Shown here in pieces: positions 1-8,535 of a stretch of 64,000 bases of DNA. The number at the start of each line of letters is the position of its first letter. Position 1 is the first letter of the stretch. A program made the translations under genes and the position numbers. The stretch comes from Flavimaribacter sediminis. Lineage in GTDB: Bacteria; Pseudomonadota; Alphaproteobacteria; Rhizobiales; Rhizobiaceae. The DNA lies in NCBI RefSeq assembly GCF_019492055.1, contig NZ_JAICBX010000003.1, positions 1-64,000 on the forward strand, read 5' to 3'. The notes under the pieces were generated by a model, which worked only from the letters and a program-made list of their open reading frames with translations, was not told the origin of the DNA and searched no databases.

Positions 1-57
1 AAAATCAGGCATGCAGCAGACCGCCGCCCACGTTTCTCTTTCCCCTATTCAATTGTC

Positions 58-82
58 AAAAAACACGGGAAAACCATCCCGT
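58..82 (-). terminator. intrinsic terminator (minus strand)
   Basis: On the minus strand the stem ACGGGA (82-77), a six-base loop, and the complement TCCCGT (70-65) are followed by G and then six T residues (63-58). This is a textbook Rho-independent terminator for leftward transcription. Confidence 0.5.
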
Positions 83-196
83 TCCCCAAACAAAACTCTA
101 AAGTCCCGTCCAGGTCCAAAACAAAGCCCAAAAGCCCATTCCGGAAACCAACAAGGCAAAACGTAGCGTCGCCAGCGGCGACACCGCCCTCGTTGG
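58..196 (-). ncRNA. candidate small RNA with own promoter and intrinsic terminator
   Basis: Reading the minus strand, a promoter-like pair (TTGACT at 232-227 and TATATA at 208-203, 18-nt spacer) is followed by a perfect 6-bp hairpin GTCGCC-GCT-GGCGAC (182-168), a G/T-rich stretch, and then a 6-bp hairpin ACGGGA/TCCCGT (82-65) that runs into six T residues (63-58). Together these delimit a transcript of about 140 nt without a convincing reading frame. The start is estimated from the -10 position. I do not recognise it as a named rhizobial sRNA family. It could instead be the 3' end of an mRNA, but no credible minus-strand gene lies to its right. Confidence 0.4.
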
Positions 197-202
197 TGGC
201 GC

Positions 203-232
203 TATATACTCAACACATCTCGAACAAGTCAA
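203..232 (-). promoter_or_regulatory. putative sigma70 promoter for the minus-strand small RNA
   Basis: TTGACT (-35, 232-227) and TATATA (-10, 208-203) on the minus strand are separated by 18 nt. This is close to the housekeeping consensus and stands out in a GC-rich window. It would start transcription near 196, heading toward the terminator at 58-82. Confidence 0.4.
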
Positions 233-633
233 CACCAAAAAACACCCAAAATGAAACTTTCTTGACAGTGGATGGGCGTCGACTTTCAGAACCCCCGAAT
301 ACCGGCCTTTTGGCAGGCTGGAGCAACGGGCGTTCGCTTTGGAGATAGTGACAGGCATAGCCTTTTTCACCCTGGAGAAGGTTACAAATCGGCAATGTTT
401 TCAGAGCAAGCGCCTGACGATTCCGGTCATCGCCATAGGGCGATGATGCGTTTGCGCCTCTACGCCCGCCATGGCCGGCGAAGCCGCAGCCATTTCGCTC
501 CAATCCACCCTGGTGACATTTGGCGCTTGTAAATCATCGTATTCCCGTTCATTCTAGTCGAAAATCTCATGATAAGGGATTATTGATCGGTTTTGGCTCT
601 AAACGCCATGCCGTCACACTGAGGGAGGAAACC
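233..633. other. intergenic region upstream of the TRAP operon; no gene supported
   Basis: Only short frames with unnatural composition occur here, none with a good ribosome binding site or a family motif. The region must hold the promoter of the TAXI-TRAP operon, but I see no clear -35/-10 pair close to 634. A TTGACA at 262-267 lacks a matching -10. Confidence 0.5.
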
Positions 634-1584
634 ATGCGTCACTTGCTTGCAACTGCATTGATGGCATTCGGACTGTGTCTGGCCGGACAGGCACAGGCCC
701 AGAACGTCGGCATCGCCACATCCAATCCGGGTTCGCTGTTTCACAATATCGGGACAGCAGTCGCCAACGCCGCCAACGAATCGGGCCTCAACGCCACCAT
801 CCAGCCGGCGACCAGCCCGAACCAGTTCATACCCTTCATCAATTCCGGCGGCATCGAATTCGGCGTGGCGAACCTGCAGGAGGTCAATTACGCGCTGGAA
901 GGCAAAGCCTGGTTCGACGGCCAGCCCAATCCGAACCTGCGCGTCGTCGCCATGCTGATGCCGTTGCGTGAAGCCATCTTCGTGCGGGCCGACAGCGACA
1001 TCATGTCAGTCGCCGATCTGAAGGGAAAAAGGATGGTTGACGGCTACACAGCCCAGAACACCATTCTGCCGCAGCTCGACGCCATCTATTCCACGGCAGG
1101 CCTGACGCGCGGCGACATGACGCCGGTCAACGTTCCGAGCGTGGTCGCCGGCGCCGACGCCTTCATGGCCGGTGAATCCGACGGCTTCATCTTCGCCCAC
1201 GGCGCAGGAAAGGTTCGTGAAGCGGACGCCGCCGTCGGCGGCTTGCGGGCTCTGCCGATCGACAATCCGACGGACGAGGTGCTGGCAAAGGCGCGTGAAC
1301 ACTGGCCGACCGCATTCTTCACCACGATCAAGGCCGGAACGACGCCGGGCGTGCTGGAAGACGCTTCCTATTTTGCTTTTCCGCAAGTGATCTTCACGCA
1401 TGCAAATGCGCCGGACGACGTCGTCTACGCCATGACCAAGGCGATATATGAGGGCAAGGAGTCTATGGCCAATACCTTCAAGCCGTTCAATCTCTTCGAT
1501 CCCGCAGAAGTAAAGGGCGATCCGGGCGTCGCGGAGTTTCATCCGGGCGCCTTGAAATTTTTCGAGGAAAACGGCCTGAACTGA
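634..1584 (+). CDS. TAXI family TRAP transporter solute-binding protein
   Basis: Periplasmic binding protein of a TRAP transporter of the TAXI class, 316 residues. An in-frame start exists further upstream, but the ATG at 634 has a strong GGGAGGAAA site just before it and begins a clean signal peptide (MRHLLATALMAFGLCLAG, cleaved after AQA). The mature protein starts with the TAXI ligand-binding strand (TSNPGSLFHNIGTAVANA, near residues 30-47) and ends with the conserved FHPGALKFFEENGL segment. It lies 13 bp before the fused TRAP permease and should deliver ligand to it. TAXI proteins bind small carboxylates such as glutamate or 2-oxoacids; here the neighbouring decarboxylase and hydroxylase suggest an aromatic or other organic acid (inference). 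Family call is secure, substrate unknown. Confidence 0.9.
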   Translation: MRHLLATALMAFGLCLAGQAQAQNVGIATSNPGSLFHNIGTAVANAANESGLNATIQPATSPNQFIPFINSGGIEFGVANLQEVNYALEGKAWFDGQPNPNLRVVAMLMPLREAIFVRADSDIMSVADLKGKRMVDGYTAQNTILPQLDAIYSTAGLTRGDMTPVNVPSVVAGADAFMAGESDGFIFAHGAGKVREADAAVGGLRALPIDNPTDEVLAKAREHWPTAFFTTIKAGTTPGVLEDASYFAFPQVIFTHANAPDDVVYAMTKAIYEGKESMANTFKPFNLFDPAEVKGDPGVAEFHPGALKFFEENGLN

Positions 1585-1597
1585 GCCAGAACGCCCA

Positions 1598-3538
1598 ATG
1601 AGTGAATCGTCGCAACGGGAGGCCGCCCACGGCCTCCCCTTCGCACTGGCCAGATCAGTCGCCGACGCGTTGGCGTTGCTTTTGACGGTTGCGGCGGTTT
1701 GCTGGGCCCTTTCGGTTCCGCGCTATTTCAATCTCGGCTTCTATCCACAGCAGTTTTTCGCGATTATCCTCGCCTGCGTGCTGCCGATCGCCTTTCTGAC
1801 ATTGCCGGCCCGCATGGGCGCCGAGCGCCACCGGGTTCCGTGGTGCGACGTGGCCCTTGCCGTTCTCAGCTTCGCCGTCGTCGCCTTCATCGCCATCCGC
1901 TATCCGGACCTGGTGCTGAAGATATTTTCCCGGCCGCCCGAAGTCTGGATACCGGGGCTCATCGCCACCGTGCTGGTTCTCGAAGCCCTCAGACGCGCCA
2001 CAGGCTGGGCGCTTGTCATCATCATCCTCTGTTTTCTCGCCTATGCGCTTCTTGGCCATTTCATACCGGGGCGCCTGTCCGGCCGCCCCCAGAACTGGCA
2101 GATGCTGTCCGGCTACATGGCTTTCGATTCCAACGGCATCCTTGGCCTGCCGCTTTCCGTAGCCGCAACAATCGTCATCACCTTCATTCTGTTCGGCGGT
2201 CTGCTGTCGATCACCGGCGGATCGCGGTTCTTCACTGACGCGGCGATGCTCGCCATGGGACGGTTTCGCGGCGGCTCGATGAAGATCGCGGTGCTTGCGT
2301 CCGGACTTTTCGGCTCCATATCCGGCTCCGCCGTCGCCAATGTCGTTGGAACCGGCGTCGTCACCATTCCCATGATCAAACGAGACGGTTATCCGGCCCA
2401 CAAGGCGGCGGCGATCGAAGCCGTCGCGTCCACGGGCGGACAGTTGATGCCACCGGTGATGGGCGCCTCCGCATTCCTGATGGCGGAGTTTCTGGCGGTC
2501 CCCTATTCGACCATCGTTCTCGCCGCTCTCGTTCCGGCGATTCTCTATTACATCGCGCTCTTCATTCAGGCCGACCTTGAAGCCGCGCGGCTCGACATAT
2601 CCCCCGTTCCGAAATCCGAACTGCCTGTTCCCTCCGCGGTGCTTGGCGGACTGCATTTCGCGATCGCTTTTGCAGCGCTAATCTACGCGCTTTTCTGGAT
2701 GCGCTGGCAGCCAGAGCGCGCGGCGCTTCTGGGCTGCGTGTCACTTGTCGTCACCTCGCTGCTGTTCGGATACGGCGGCAGCCGGCCGAAAATATTCGAT
2801 ATCGCGGCGAGCCTTTCCAGAACCGGACATTCGGTCGTCGAGATCATCCTCATATCGGCGGCCTCCGGCCTCGTCATCGGCGTGCTGAACGTCACCGGCC
2901 TCAGCTTCAACCTCACCTATGTGCTCGTACAGATAGGCGGCGGAAACGTTATCGTGCTGCTTGGACTGTCTGCCATCGTCTGCATCATTCTTGGCATGGG
3001 ACTGCCGACGCTCGGCGTCTACGTGCTGCTGGCGGCGCTTGTCGCGCCGGCGCTCGTTCAGGTGGGCGTCGAGCCGATTGCCGCCCATCTGTACGTACTC
3101 TATTACGGCATGATGTCCATGATCACCCCGCCTATCGCGCTCGCCGCTTTCGCCGCCGCGAGCATCGCCAAAGCGCCATCCATGCAAACCGGCTTCGCCG
3201 CCGTGAAGTTCGGCTGGTCGGCCTACGTCATCCCGGTGTTGTTCGTGTTTTCTCCGACGCTGCTTCTGATCGGCGCCCCGATGGACATCGTGCTGGCGAT
3301 CGTCACTGCTATTGTCGGCGTATGGCTGATATCGGCGGGGCTCGCCGGCTATTTCACCAGCCGGATGAATTTCGCCACGCGATGTCTGTTCGTGCTCTTT
3401 GGCCTGATGGCGCTAATTCCCGCGCAGGCGTTTCCCGGCGCACTCTACAGCGATATCGCCGGCGTGCTTGGCGGGTTCGTTCTGATGGGTTCGGAGTTCG
3501 CGCGAAGGCGTCTGCGCCTCAACCGGGCGGAGGGCTGA
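1598..3538 (+). CDS. TRAP transporter fused permease subunit (DctQM-type, TAXI system)
   Basis: Inner-membrane permease of 646 residues, the length of proteins in which the small (4TM) and large (12TM) TRAP subunits are fused, as is usual in TAXI systems. Many hydrophobic helices are visible along the whole length. The DctM hallmark lies around residues 228-310: a glycine/serine-rich SGLFGSISGSAVANVVGTG segment followed by ASTGGQLMPPVMGASAF. It uses an ion gradient, usually Na+, to import the ligand delivered by the binding protein encoded 13 bp upstream. The IclR regulator starts 3 bp after its stop codon, so the genes are very likely one transcript. Confidence 0.92.
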   Translation: MSESSQREAAHGLPFALARSVADALALLLTVAAVCWALSVPRYFNLGFYPQQFFAIILACVLPIAFLTLPARMGAERHRVPWCDVALAVLSFAVVAFIAIRYPDLVLKIFSRPPEVWIPGLIATVLVLEALRRATGWALVIIILCFLAYALLGHFIPGRLSGRPQNWQMLSGYMAFDSNGILGLPLSVAATIVITFILFGGLLSITGGSRFFTDAAMLAMGRFRGGSMKIAVLASGLFGSISGSAVANVVGTGVVTIPMIKRDGYPAHKAAAIEAVASTGGQLMPPVMGASAFLMAEFLAVPYSTIVLAALVPAILYYIALFIQADLEAARLDISPVPKSELPVPSAVLGGLHFAIAFAALIYALFWMRWQPERAALLGCVSLVVTSLLFGYGGSRPKIFDIAASLSRTGHSVVEIILISAASGLVIGVLNVTGLSFNLTYVLVQIGGGNVIVLLGLSAIVCIILGMGLPTLGVYVLLAALVAPALVQVGVEPIAAHLYVLYYGMMSMITPPIALAAFAAASIAKAPSMQTGFAAVKFGWSAYVIPVLFVFSPTLLLIGAPMDIVLAIVTAIVGVWLISAGLAGYFTSRMNFATRCLFVLFGLMALIPAQAFPGALYSDIAGVLGGFVLMGSEFARRRLRLNRAEG

Positions 3539-3541
3539 GCA

Positions 3542-4348
3542 ATGGCCGCAAGCAACAGCCTCGAGCGCGTCCTTTCGGTCCTGCAGGTCTTTTCGGAAGA
3601 CCGTCTGGAGTGGACGCCGGAAGAAATGATGGCCGAACTCGGCTACAGCCGCCCCACCCTCTACCGCTATCTCAAGACGTTGAAAGACGCCGGTCTGCTG
3701 ACTTCGACGCCGAACGCCGGGTTCTCGCTGGGCCCAAAGATTGTGGAGATGGACTATCTCTTGCGCAAATCCGACGCGCTTTCGCTGAACGGCCAGCCCT
3801 ATATCGAGGACCTCGCCGGCCGCTATCCCTGCACCGCTCTCCTGGTGCGCTGGTATGGCAAGAAGATCCTGTGCGTCGCCTCCGAATGCTCCACGCCCGA
3901 TCCTCTCAGCAGCTATCCGAGAGGCCGGCCGATGCCGCTTGCCCGCGGGGCGATCTCACGGTCGATCATGGCCTTTCTGCCCCGACGGCAATTGCTTCCA
4001 ATGGTGAAGGCGAACCTGGACGAGCTCAGCGCCGTCGGCCTTGGCGACACCGTCGAGGAGATCCTCGACAGCTACAGACGCGTCCGCAAGGCCGGCTTCG
4101 CGACCGCGCAGGGCGAGGTCACTGCGGGCGTGACCGGTTTCGCCGCGCCGATCTTCGACGCCGGCAAGAGCCCGATCGCAAGCATCTGCCTGACGATCGC
4201 GAGCGCCGAGCTGACGCCGGATCGCGAGATTGCAATAAGCCGGGACATAGCCCGCGCAGGCGCAGAACTCAGCAACGATCTCTCCGATCGGCGCAACGCC
4301 CTGGACGAGGATGAAAACGACACGATGCGGGAAAGGGAACACCCATGA
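3542..4348 (+). CDS. IclR family transcriptional regulator
   Basis: 268-residue regulator. The N-terminal winged helix-turn-helix is clear (residues about 4-65: SLERVLSVLQVF, then a recognition helix around YSRPTLYRYLKTL), followed by the IclR effector-binding domain with conserved PLARGAISRSIMAFLP and GEVTAGVTGFAAPIFD segments. A GGAGGG site precedes the ATG. The gene sits inside the TRAP/amidohydrolase operon, 3 bp after the permease and overlapping the next gene by ATGA. It most likely senses the transported compound or an intermediate and controls this operon. IclR proteins commonly regulate aromatic and organic-acid catabolism. Confidence 0.9.
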   Translation: MAASNSLERVLSVLQVFSEDRLEWTPEEMMAELGYSRPTLYRYLKTLKDAGLLTSTPNAGFSLGPKIVEMDYLLRKSDALSLNGQPYIEDLAGRYPCTALLVRWYGKKILCVASECSTPDPLSSYPRGRPMPLARGAISRSIMAFLPRRQLLPMVKANLDELSAVGLGDTVEEILDSYRRVRKAGFATAQGEVTAGVTGFAAPIFDAGKSPIASICLTIASAELTPDREIAISRDIARAGAELSNDLSDRRNALDEDENDTMREREHP

Positions 4349-5361
4349 AGAAGATCGACATTTTCAACCACATCTGGCCAGCCCCTTTCTTCAAGGCCCT
4401 TATCGACCACATCGGGGAAATGACGGACATCACGAACCGCAGCGGCGCTGTGCCGATGATGACCGATCTCGACCGACGCTTCGACGTCATGGACATGTTC
4501 GGTGAGGAGTACATGCAGGTGTTGTCGCTCGCGTCTCCGCCGCTGGAAAAACTCGCCGGCCCCGACAAGGCGCTGGACTTGTCGAAGATCGGCTCGGACT
4601 CCATGGCCGAACTCTGTGAAAAATATCCGGACCGGTTTCCGGGCTTCATCGGAACCGCCCCCCTGGGCAATCCGGACGGCGCCGTCGCCGAAGCCAGGCG
4701 CGCCATCGAAGATCTTGGCGCCTGCGGCATGCAGATCTTCACCAATGTGTCCGGCAAGCCGCTCGACCGGCCCGAATTCGAGCCGTTCTTCGACTATATG
4801 GCGTCGTCCGGCAAACCCGTCTGGATGCACCCGGCGCGCGGCGAGAATTTCCCCGATTACCTTTCCGAAGACCGCTCGGAATATGAAATCTGGTGGACCT
4901 TCGGCTGGCCGTACGAGACATCAGCCGCCATGGCGCGCATGGTGTTTTCAGGCCTGTTCGACCGCTATCCGGGTCTCAAGGTGATCACCCATCACGCCGG
5001 CGGCATGGTTCCGTTTTTCGAGGGCCGGGTCGGCCCCGGCTGGGACCAGATGGGCGCCCGCACGACCGATCGCGATCTCGCCGCCGTCCGCAAGGCGCTG
5101 AAGCGGCCGCATCTCGATTACTTCAAGGATTTCTACGCCGACACCGCGTCCTTCGGATCGCGCAAGGCGATCGAGCACGCCATGGAGTTCTTCGGCGAGG
5201 AGCATGTCCTGTTCGCCTCCGATGCGCCGTTCGACCCGGAAGCCGGCCCGATGTACATCCGGGAAACGATCCGGATCATCAGCGAACTCGACATATCCGA
5301 AGAGACCCGCGCGAAGATCTTCCAGGGCAACGCGGTTAAACTGTTGGGGCTTTCGCTTTGA
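4345..5361 (+). CDS. amidohydrolase family protein (ACMSD / resorcylate decarboxylase-like)
   Basis: 338-residue TIM-barrel protein of the amidohydrolase-2 (PF04909) group, which includes ACMSD, gamma-resorcylate decarboxylase and related non-oxidative decarboxylases. Metal-site landmarks are visible: an N-terminal DIFNHIWP strand (the usual HxH reduced to NxH), WMHPAR near residue 155, ITHHAGGMVPF near 214, and the C-terminal Asp in FASDAPFD near 290. The reaction is probably decarboxylation or C-C/C-N hydrolysis of a hydroxylated cyclic acid. It overlaps the IclR stop codon by 4 bp and is 21 bp before a flavin monooxygenase, the pairing seen in decarboxylase-hydroxylase routes for hydroxybenzoates. 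The exact substrate cannot be read from sequence. Confidence 0.85.
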   Translation: MKKIDIFNHIWPAPFFKALIDHIGEMTDITNRSGAVPMMTDLDRRFDVMDMFGEEYMQVLSLASPPLEKLAGPDKALDLSKIGSDSMAELCEKYPDRFPGFIGTAPLGNPDGAVAEARRAIEDLGACGMQIFTNVSGKPLDRPEFEPFFDYMASSGKPVWMHPARGENFPDYLSEDRSEYEIWWTFGWPYETSAAMARMVFSGLFDRYPGLKVITHHAGGMVPFFEGRVGPGWDQMGARTTDRDLAAVRKALKRPHLDYFKDFYADTASFGSRKAIEHAMEFFGEEHVLFASDAPFDPEAGPMYIRETIRIISELDISEETRAKIFQGNAVKLLGLSL

Positions 5362-5382
5362 CGCGCAAGCCAGGTCCGCCCC

Positions 5383-6969
5383 ATGTCTGATCAAACGGTC
5401 TCACGCGATGTCATTATTGTTGGCGGCGGTCCCGTGGGCATGGCGCTCGCGATCGAACTCGGCCAGCGGGGCGTATCCTCCGCAGTCATCGAGCGCTATC
5501 ACACGCCGCAACCCATCCCGAAAGGTCAGAACCTCAACCAGCGCACCATGGAGCTGTTCCACTTCTGGGGCGCAGAGAAACAGCTCCGCAACGCCAGGCG
5601 CATTCCGGAAAACTACGGCATCGGCGGCCTCACCGCTTACGGGACGCTGTTGAGCGACTATCACTATGACTGGCTCAAGCGCGAGATCGTGCGCCCGTTC
5701 TATTTCAGGGAAAATGAGCGCCTGCCGCAAAACGAGACCGAAGGCGTCCTGCGCGAACGGGCGTCGGAACTGCCGGAAATCGCCATTTCCTGTGGCTTGC
5801 GCGCCGAAAAGATTGGACAGGACGCCGATGGCGTCTGGGCGGAGGCTCACGGCGAGACCGGCGCGATGCGACGCTTCGAAGGCCGCTACCTTGTCGGTTG
5901 CGACGGCGCCAGGTCGATCGTGCGCGACCAGGCCGGCATCACCCAGACCCTCAAGGACCACGACCGCGTCATGGTGCTGCTTGTCTTTCGGTCGACCGGC
6001 CTTCACACGCTGCTGGAACGGTATCCGGACAAGCAATTCTATTGCGTGCTCCATCCGGATCTCGAAGGTTACTGGCGGTTCTTCGGGCGGGTGGATCTCG
6101 GCACGACCTGGTTCTTCCACGCCCCTGTGCCGCCGGGAACCACGGAAGACATTTTCGATTTCGCGCAGCTCCTTTACGATTCCGTCGGCGCGGAATTCGA
6201 CGTCGCCTTCGAGCATGTCGGCTTCTGGGATCTGCGTTTCGCAACCACCGACAACTACCGTTCCGGGCGGATCTTCGTGGCCGGAGACGCCGCTCACAGC
6301 CATCCGCCCTATGGCGGCTACGGAATCAACACCGGTTTCGAGGACGCCTGCAATCTCGGCTGGAAGCTCGCAGCGACCCTGAACGGATGGGGCGGCCCGG
6401 CCCTGCTCGACAGTTACAATGATGAGCGTGGGCCGGTCTTTGCCTCCACGGCGGACGATTTCATCGAGAATTTCATCCTCGAAGACCGCGCCTTCCTCGA
6501 ACGCTACAATCCGGAGATCGACAAGTCGCTGTTCGAAGCGCAATGGGCCGCGCGCGCGGCGAGCACGGCCGAGGTAAGCGCCTATGTCCCGAACTACGCC
6601 GGATCGCCGGTCGTTTTCGGTTCGCAGGGCGCTGCGTCCGGAGCGAAAGGTGAACACGCATACGCCGCCCGTCCCGGCTTTCATTTGACGCCGCAAAGTC
6701 TCTCGTCGGGAGACAACGTCTATGAACGGCTCGGTACAGGCTACACGCTACTGGCCATCGATGCCCCGTCGCAGGCGGAACTGTTCAGAAAGGCCGCCGC
6801 TGACGCGGGTATGCCGCTGACGATCGTCACCGACGATGACCGGAACCTGGCCGAAACCTACGCCGCAAGGCTCATTCTGGTTAGGCCGGACCAGTATGTC
6901 TGCTGGACGGGCGGCGACGCTGAACCTGACGCCGTCGATGTTCTGAAACGGGTCTCGGGCGTCGTTTGA
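5383..6969 (+). CDS. FAD-dependent aromatic hydroxylase (class A flavoprotein monooxygenase)
   Basis: 528-residue single-component monooxygenase of the PHBH/MhpA superfamily. The dinucleotide motif GGGPVGMALAIELGQRG is at residues 13-29, the DG motif as YLVGCDGARSIVRDQAGI near 170, and the FAD-ribityl GD motif as FVAGDAAHSHPPYGGYGIN near 305. The C-terminal 130 residues fit the thioredoxin-like domain of phenol, resorcinol and 3-(3-hydroxyphenyl)propionate hydroxylases. It would use NAD(P)H and O2 to hydroxylate a phenolic ring, plausibly the product of the decarboxylase just upstream. Its TGA directly abuts the stop codon of the convergent MFS gene, with no intervening base. Confidence 0.88.
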   Translation: MSDQTVSRDVIIVGGGPVGMALAIELGQRGVSSAVIERYHTPQPIPKGQNLNQRTMELFHFWGAEKQLRNARRIPENYGIGGLTAYGTLLSDYHYDWLKREIVRPFYFRENERLPQNETEGVLRERASELPEIAISCGLRAEKIGQDADGVWAEAHGETGAMRRFEGRYLVGCDGARSIVRDQAGITQTLKDHDRVMVLLVFRSTGLHTLLERYPDKQFYCVLHPDLEGYWRFFGRVDLGTTWFFHAPVPPGTTEDIFDFAQLLYDSVGAEFDVAFEHVGFWDLRFATTDNYRSGRIFVAGDAAHSHPPYGGYGINTGFEDACNLGWKLAATLNGWGGPALLDSYNDERGPVFASTADDFIENFILEDRAFLERYNPEIDKSLFEAQWAARAASTAEVSAYVPNYAGSPVVFGSQGAASGAKGEHAYAARPGFHLTPQSLSSGDNVYERLGTGYTLLAIDAPSQAELFRKAAADAGMPLTIVTDDDRNLAETYAARLILVRPDQYVCWTGGDAEPDAVDVLKRVSGVV

Positions 6970-8535
6970 CTACTCGCCGGCGACCGCCGCTGCTCTGCCG
7001 CCTACCTCCGGAGCGTCCGCCTCTTTTGCTTCATGCTTGGGAAGTCGGATATCCTTGAGCATGATGGCGAGAAACAGCGCGACGACGAACAGGGCCACTC
7101 CGAAATAATAAACGTCGTGAAAGGCGTAGGAGAACCGCGTCACGGCTTCGGCGGCCGCGTCCTCCGGCAGCGCGGAAATCATTTCCGGCGTGAGTTCGCT
7201 CAGAGGCAGGCCGAGCCGGCTGGCCATTTCCTCCGACACCAGCCCTTGCCCACGGACGAGGCCCGCCGTCAGCAATCCACCGTTGATCGCGAGCCCGAAG
7301 GCGCCGCCGGCCAGCCGCACCAGGCTCAGGGATCCCGTCGTGACGCCGACATCGCGATGCGGCACAGCGTTTTGCACCGCCACCATCAGGGTCTGCATAT
7401 GCAGGCCGATGCCGAATGAAAACATCATCATCAGAGCTGCGACGCCCCAGACGGGCGTCTCGTTGTCAACCGTGGTGAAGATGACAAGGGCGACAAGTCC
7501 AAGCACCATCGATGCGATCGGATAGGGCTTGTAGCGTCCGGTGCGGGCAATCAGGATACCAGACCCGATCGACGCGACGAGGGTGAACATGGACGCTGGC
7601 AAAAACATCAACCCGACCATAGCCGGGTTCAGTCCCGTGACCGTTTGCAGGAAGAGCGCGAAATAGTTCAGCATCCCGAGCGTCGACATCGAGGCGAGAA
7701 AGGATATGGCGAGCGACAGCGCGACGGTCCGGTTGGTCAGGATCCTCAAGGGAAGAACCGGTTCGCTGGCGACGCGCTCGACCATCACGAAGCCGATCAG
7801 CGAAAGAGCGATGAGAACCGGCAGTATGTAGGACATGGCGTCCGGGTCGCCCGGCGCAAGCAGCTTCTGCGACCACAGGACGCCAAGCGTCACAGAGGCT
7901 GCGAGGAGCAGTCCGCCCGGGTAATCTATCTTCGGCCTGCTTGCCTTCGTCACCGGCGGCATGGCGAAAAACAGCGCCGCGATGACGACCGCCCCCACGG
8001 GAATGTTGATCAGGAAAACGAACTCCCAGCCGATCGACTGCGAGAGCACGCCGCCAGCAACCGGTCCGATTACGCTGGAAAGCGTGAAAGTGGCCGTGCT
8101 GTACCCCTGATAGCGGGCTCTTTCCCGCGGTTCGAAAAGGTCGGCGATCGTCGAGAAGGCTGAAGTGACAAGCCCGCCGCCGCCCAGACCCTGCAGCACG
8201 CGCGCAGCGATCAGCGCTTCCATCGACCAGGCAAGCGCGCAAGCGAGCGATCCGACGGTAAACAGCGCGATCGCGAAGATGAAGACCGGTTTCCTGCCGA
8301 AAATGTCGCCGAGCTTGCCGTAAAATGGCGTGACCGCCGCCGTCGCCAGCAGATAGGCGGCGCCCACCCAGCCGAAAAGATCAAGCCGGCCGAGTTCGGC
8401 GACCATGGTCGGCAGCGCCGTCGCGATGATCTGGATATCGAGCGTCGCCATGAACATGCCGGCCAGCGCCGCCAGATAGATGACATACTTGCGGCGTGGC
8501 GCAAGGTCATACATCGTGCTGGCGGAATGAGACAT
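6970..8535 (-). CDS. MFS transporter, DHA2 family (EmrB-like, 14 TM)
   Basis: 521-residue major facilitator drug/proton antiporter. Signature pieces include LDIQIIATALPTMV in helix 1, loop motif GKLGDIFGRKP, GLGGGGLVTSAFSTIADLF, and an antiporter-type GPVAGGVLSQSIGWEFVF segment. Length and helix count fit the 14-TM DHA2 class. I use the ATG at 8535; an in-frame TTG lies one codon upstream. It should export a toxic or excess compound using the proton gradient. It is convergent with the monooxygenase operon and has its own AT-rich upstream region, so a role in effluxing aromatic intermediates is only an inference from position. Confidence 0.88.
   Translation of the reverse strand: MSHSASTMYDLAPRRKYVIYLAALAGMFMATLDIQIIATALPTMVAELGRLDLFGWVGAAYLLATAAVTPFYGKLGDIFGRKPVFIFAIALFTVGSLACALAWSMEALIAARVLQGLGGGGLVTSAFSTIADLFEPRERARYQGYSTATFTLSSVIGPVAGGVLSQSIGWEFVFLINIPVGAVVIAALFFAMPPVTKASRPKIDYPGGLLLAASVTLGVLWSQKLLAPGDPDAMSYILPVLIALSLIGFVMVERVASEPVLPLRILTNRTVALSLAISFLASMSTLGMLNYFALFLQTVTGLNPAMVGLMFLPASMFTLVASIGSGILIARTGRYKPYPIASMVLGLVALVIFTTVDNETPVWGVAALMMMFSFGIGLHMQTLMVAVQNAVPHRDVGVTTGSLSLVRLAGGAFGLAINGGLLTAGLVRGQGLVSEEMASRLGLPLSELTPEMISALPEDAAAEAVTRFSYAFHDVYYFGVALFVVALFLAIMLKDIRLPKHEAKEADAPEVGGRAAAVAGE

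Noticed and set aside
262-267. Perfect TTGACA as promoter of the TRAP operon
   Set aside because: No acceptable -10 hexamer occurs 16-19 bp downstream and it lies about 370 bp from the first gene.
98-503. Two minus-strand frames of 90 and 97 codons at the left edge
   Set aside because: No ribosome binding site, no family resemblance, atypical composition; the region is better explained by a small RNA and untranslated DNA.
5401-6696. 431-codon frame antisense to the flavin hydroxylase
   Set aside because: Shadow of a gene with intact FAD motifs; no recognisable motifs of its own.
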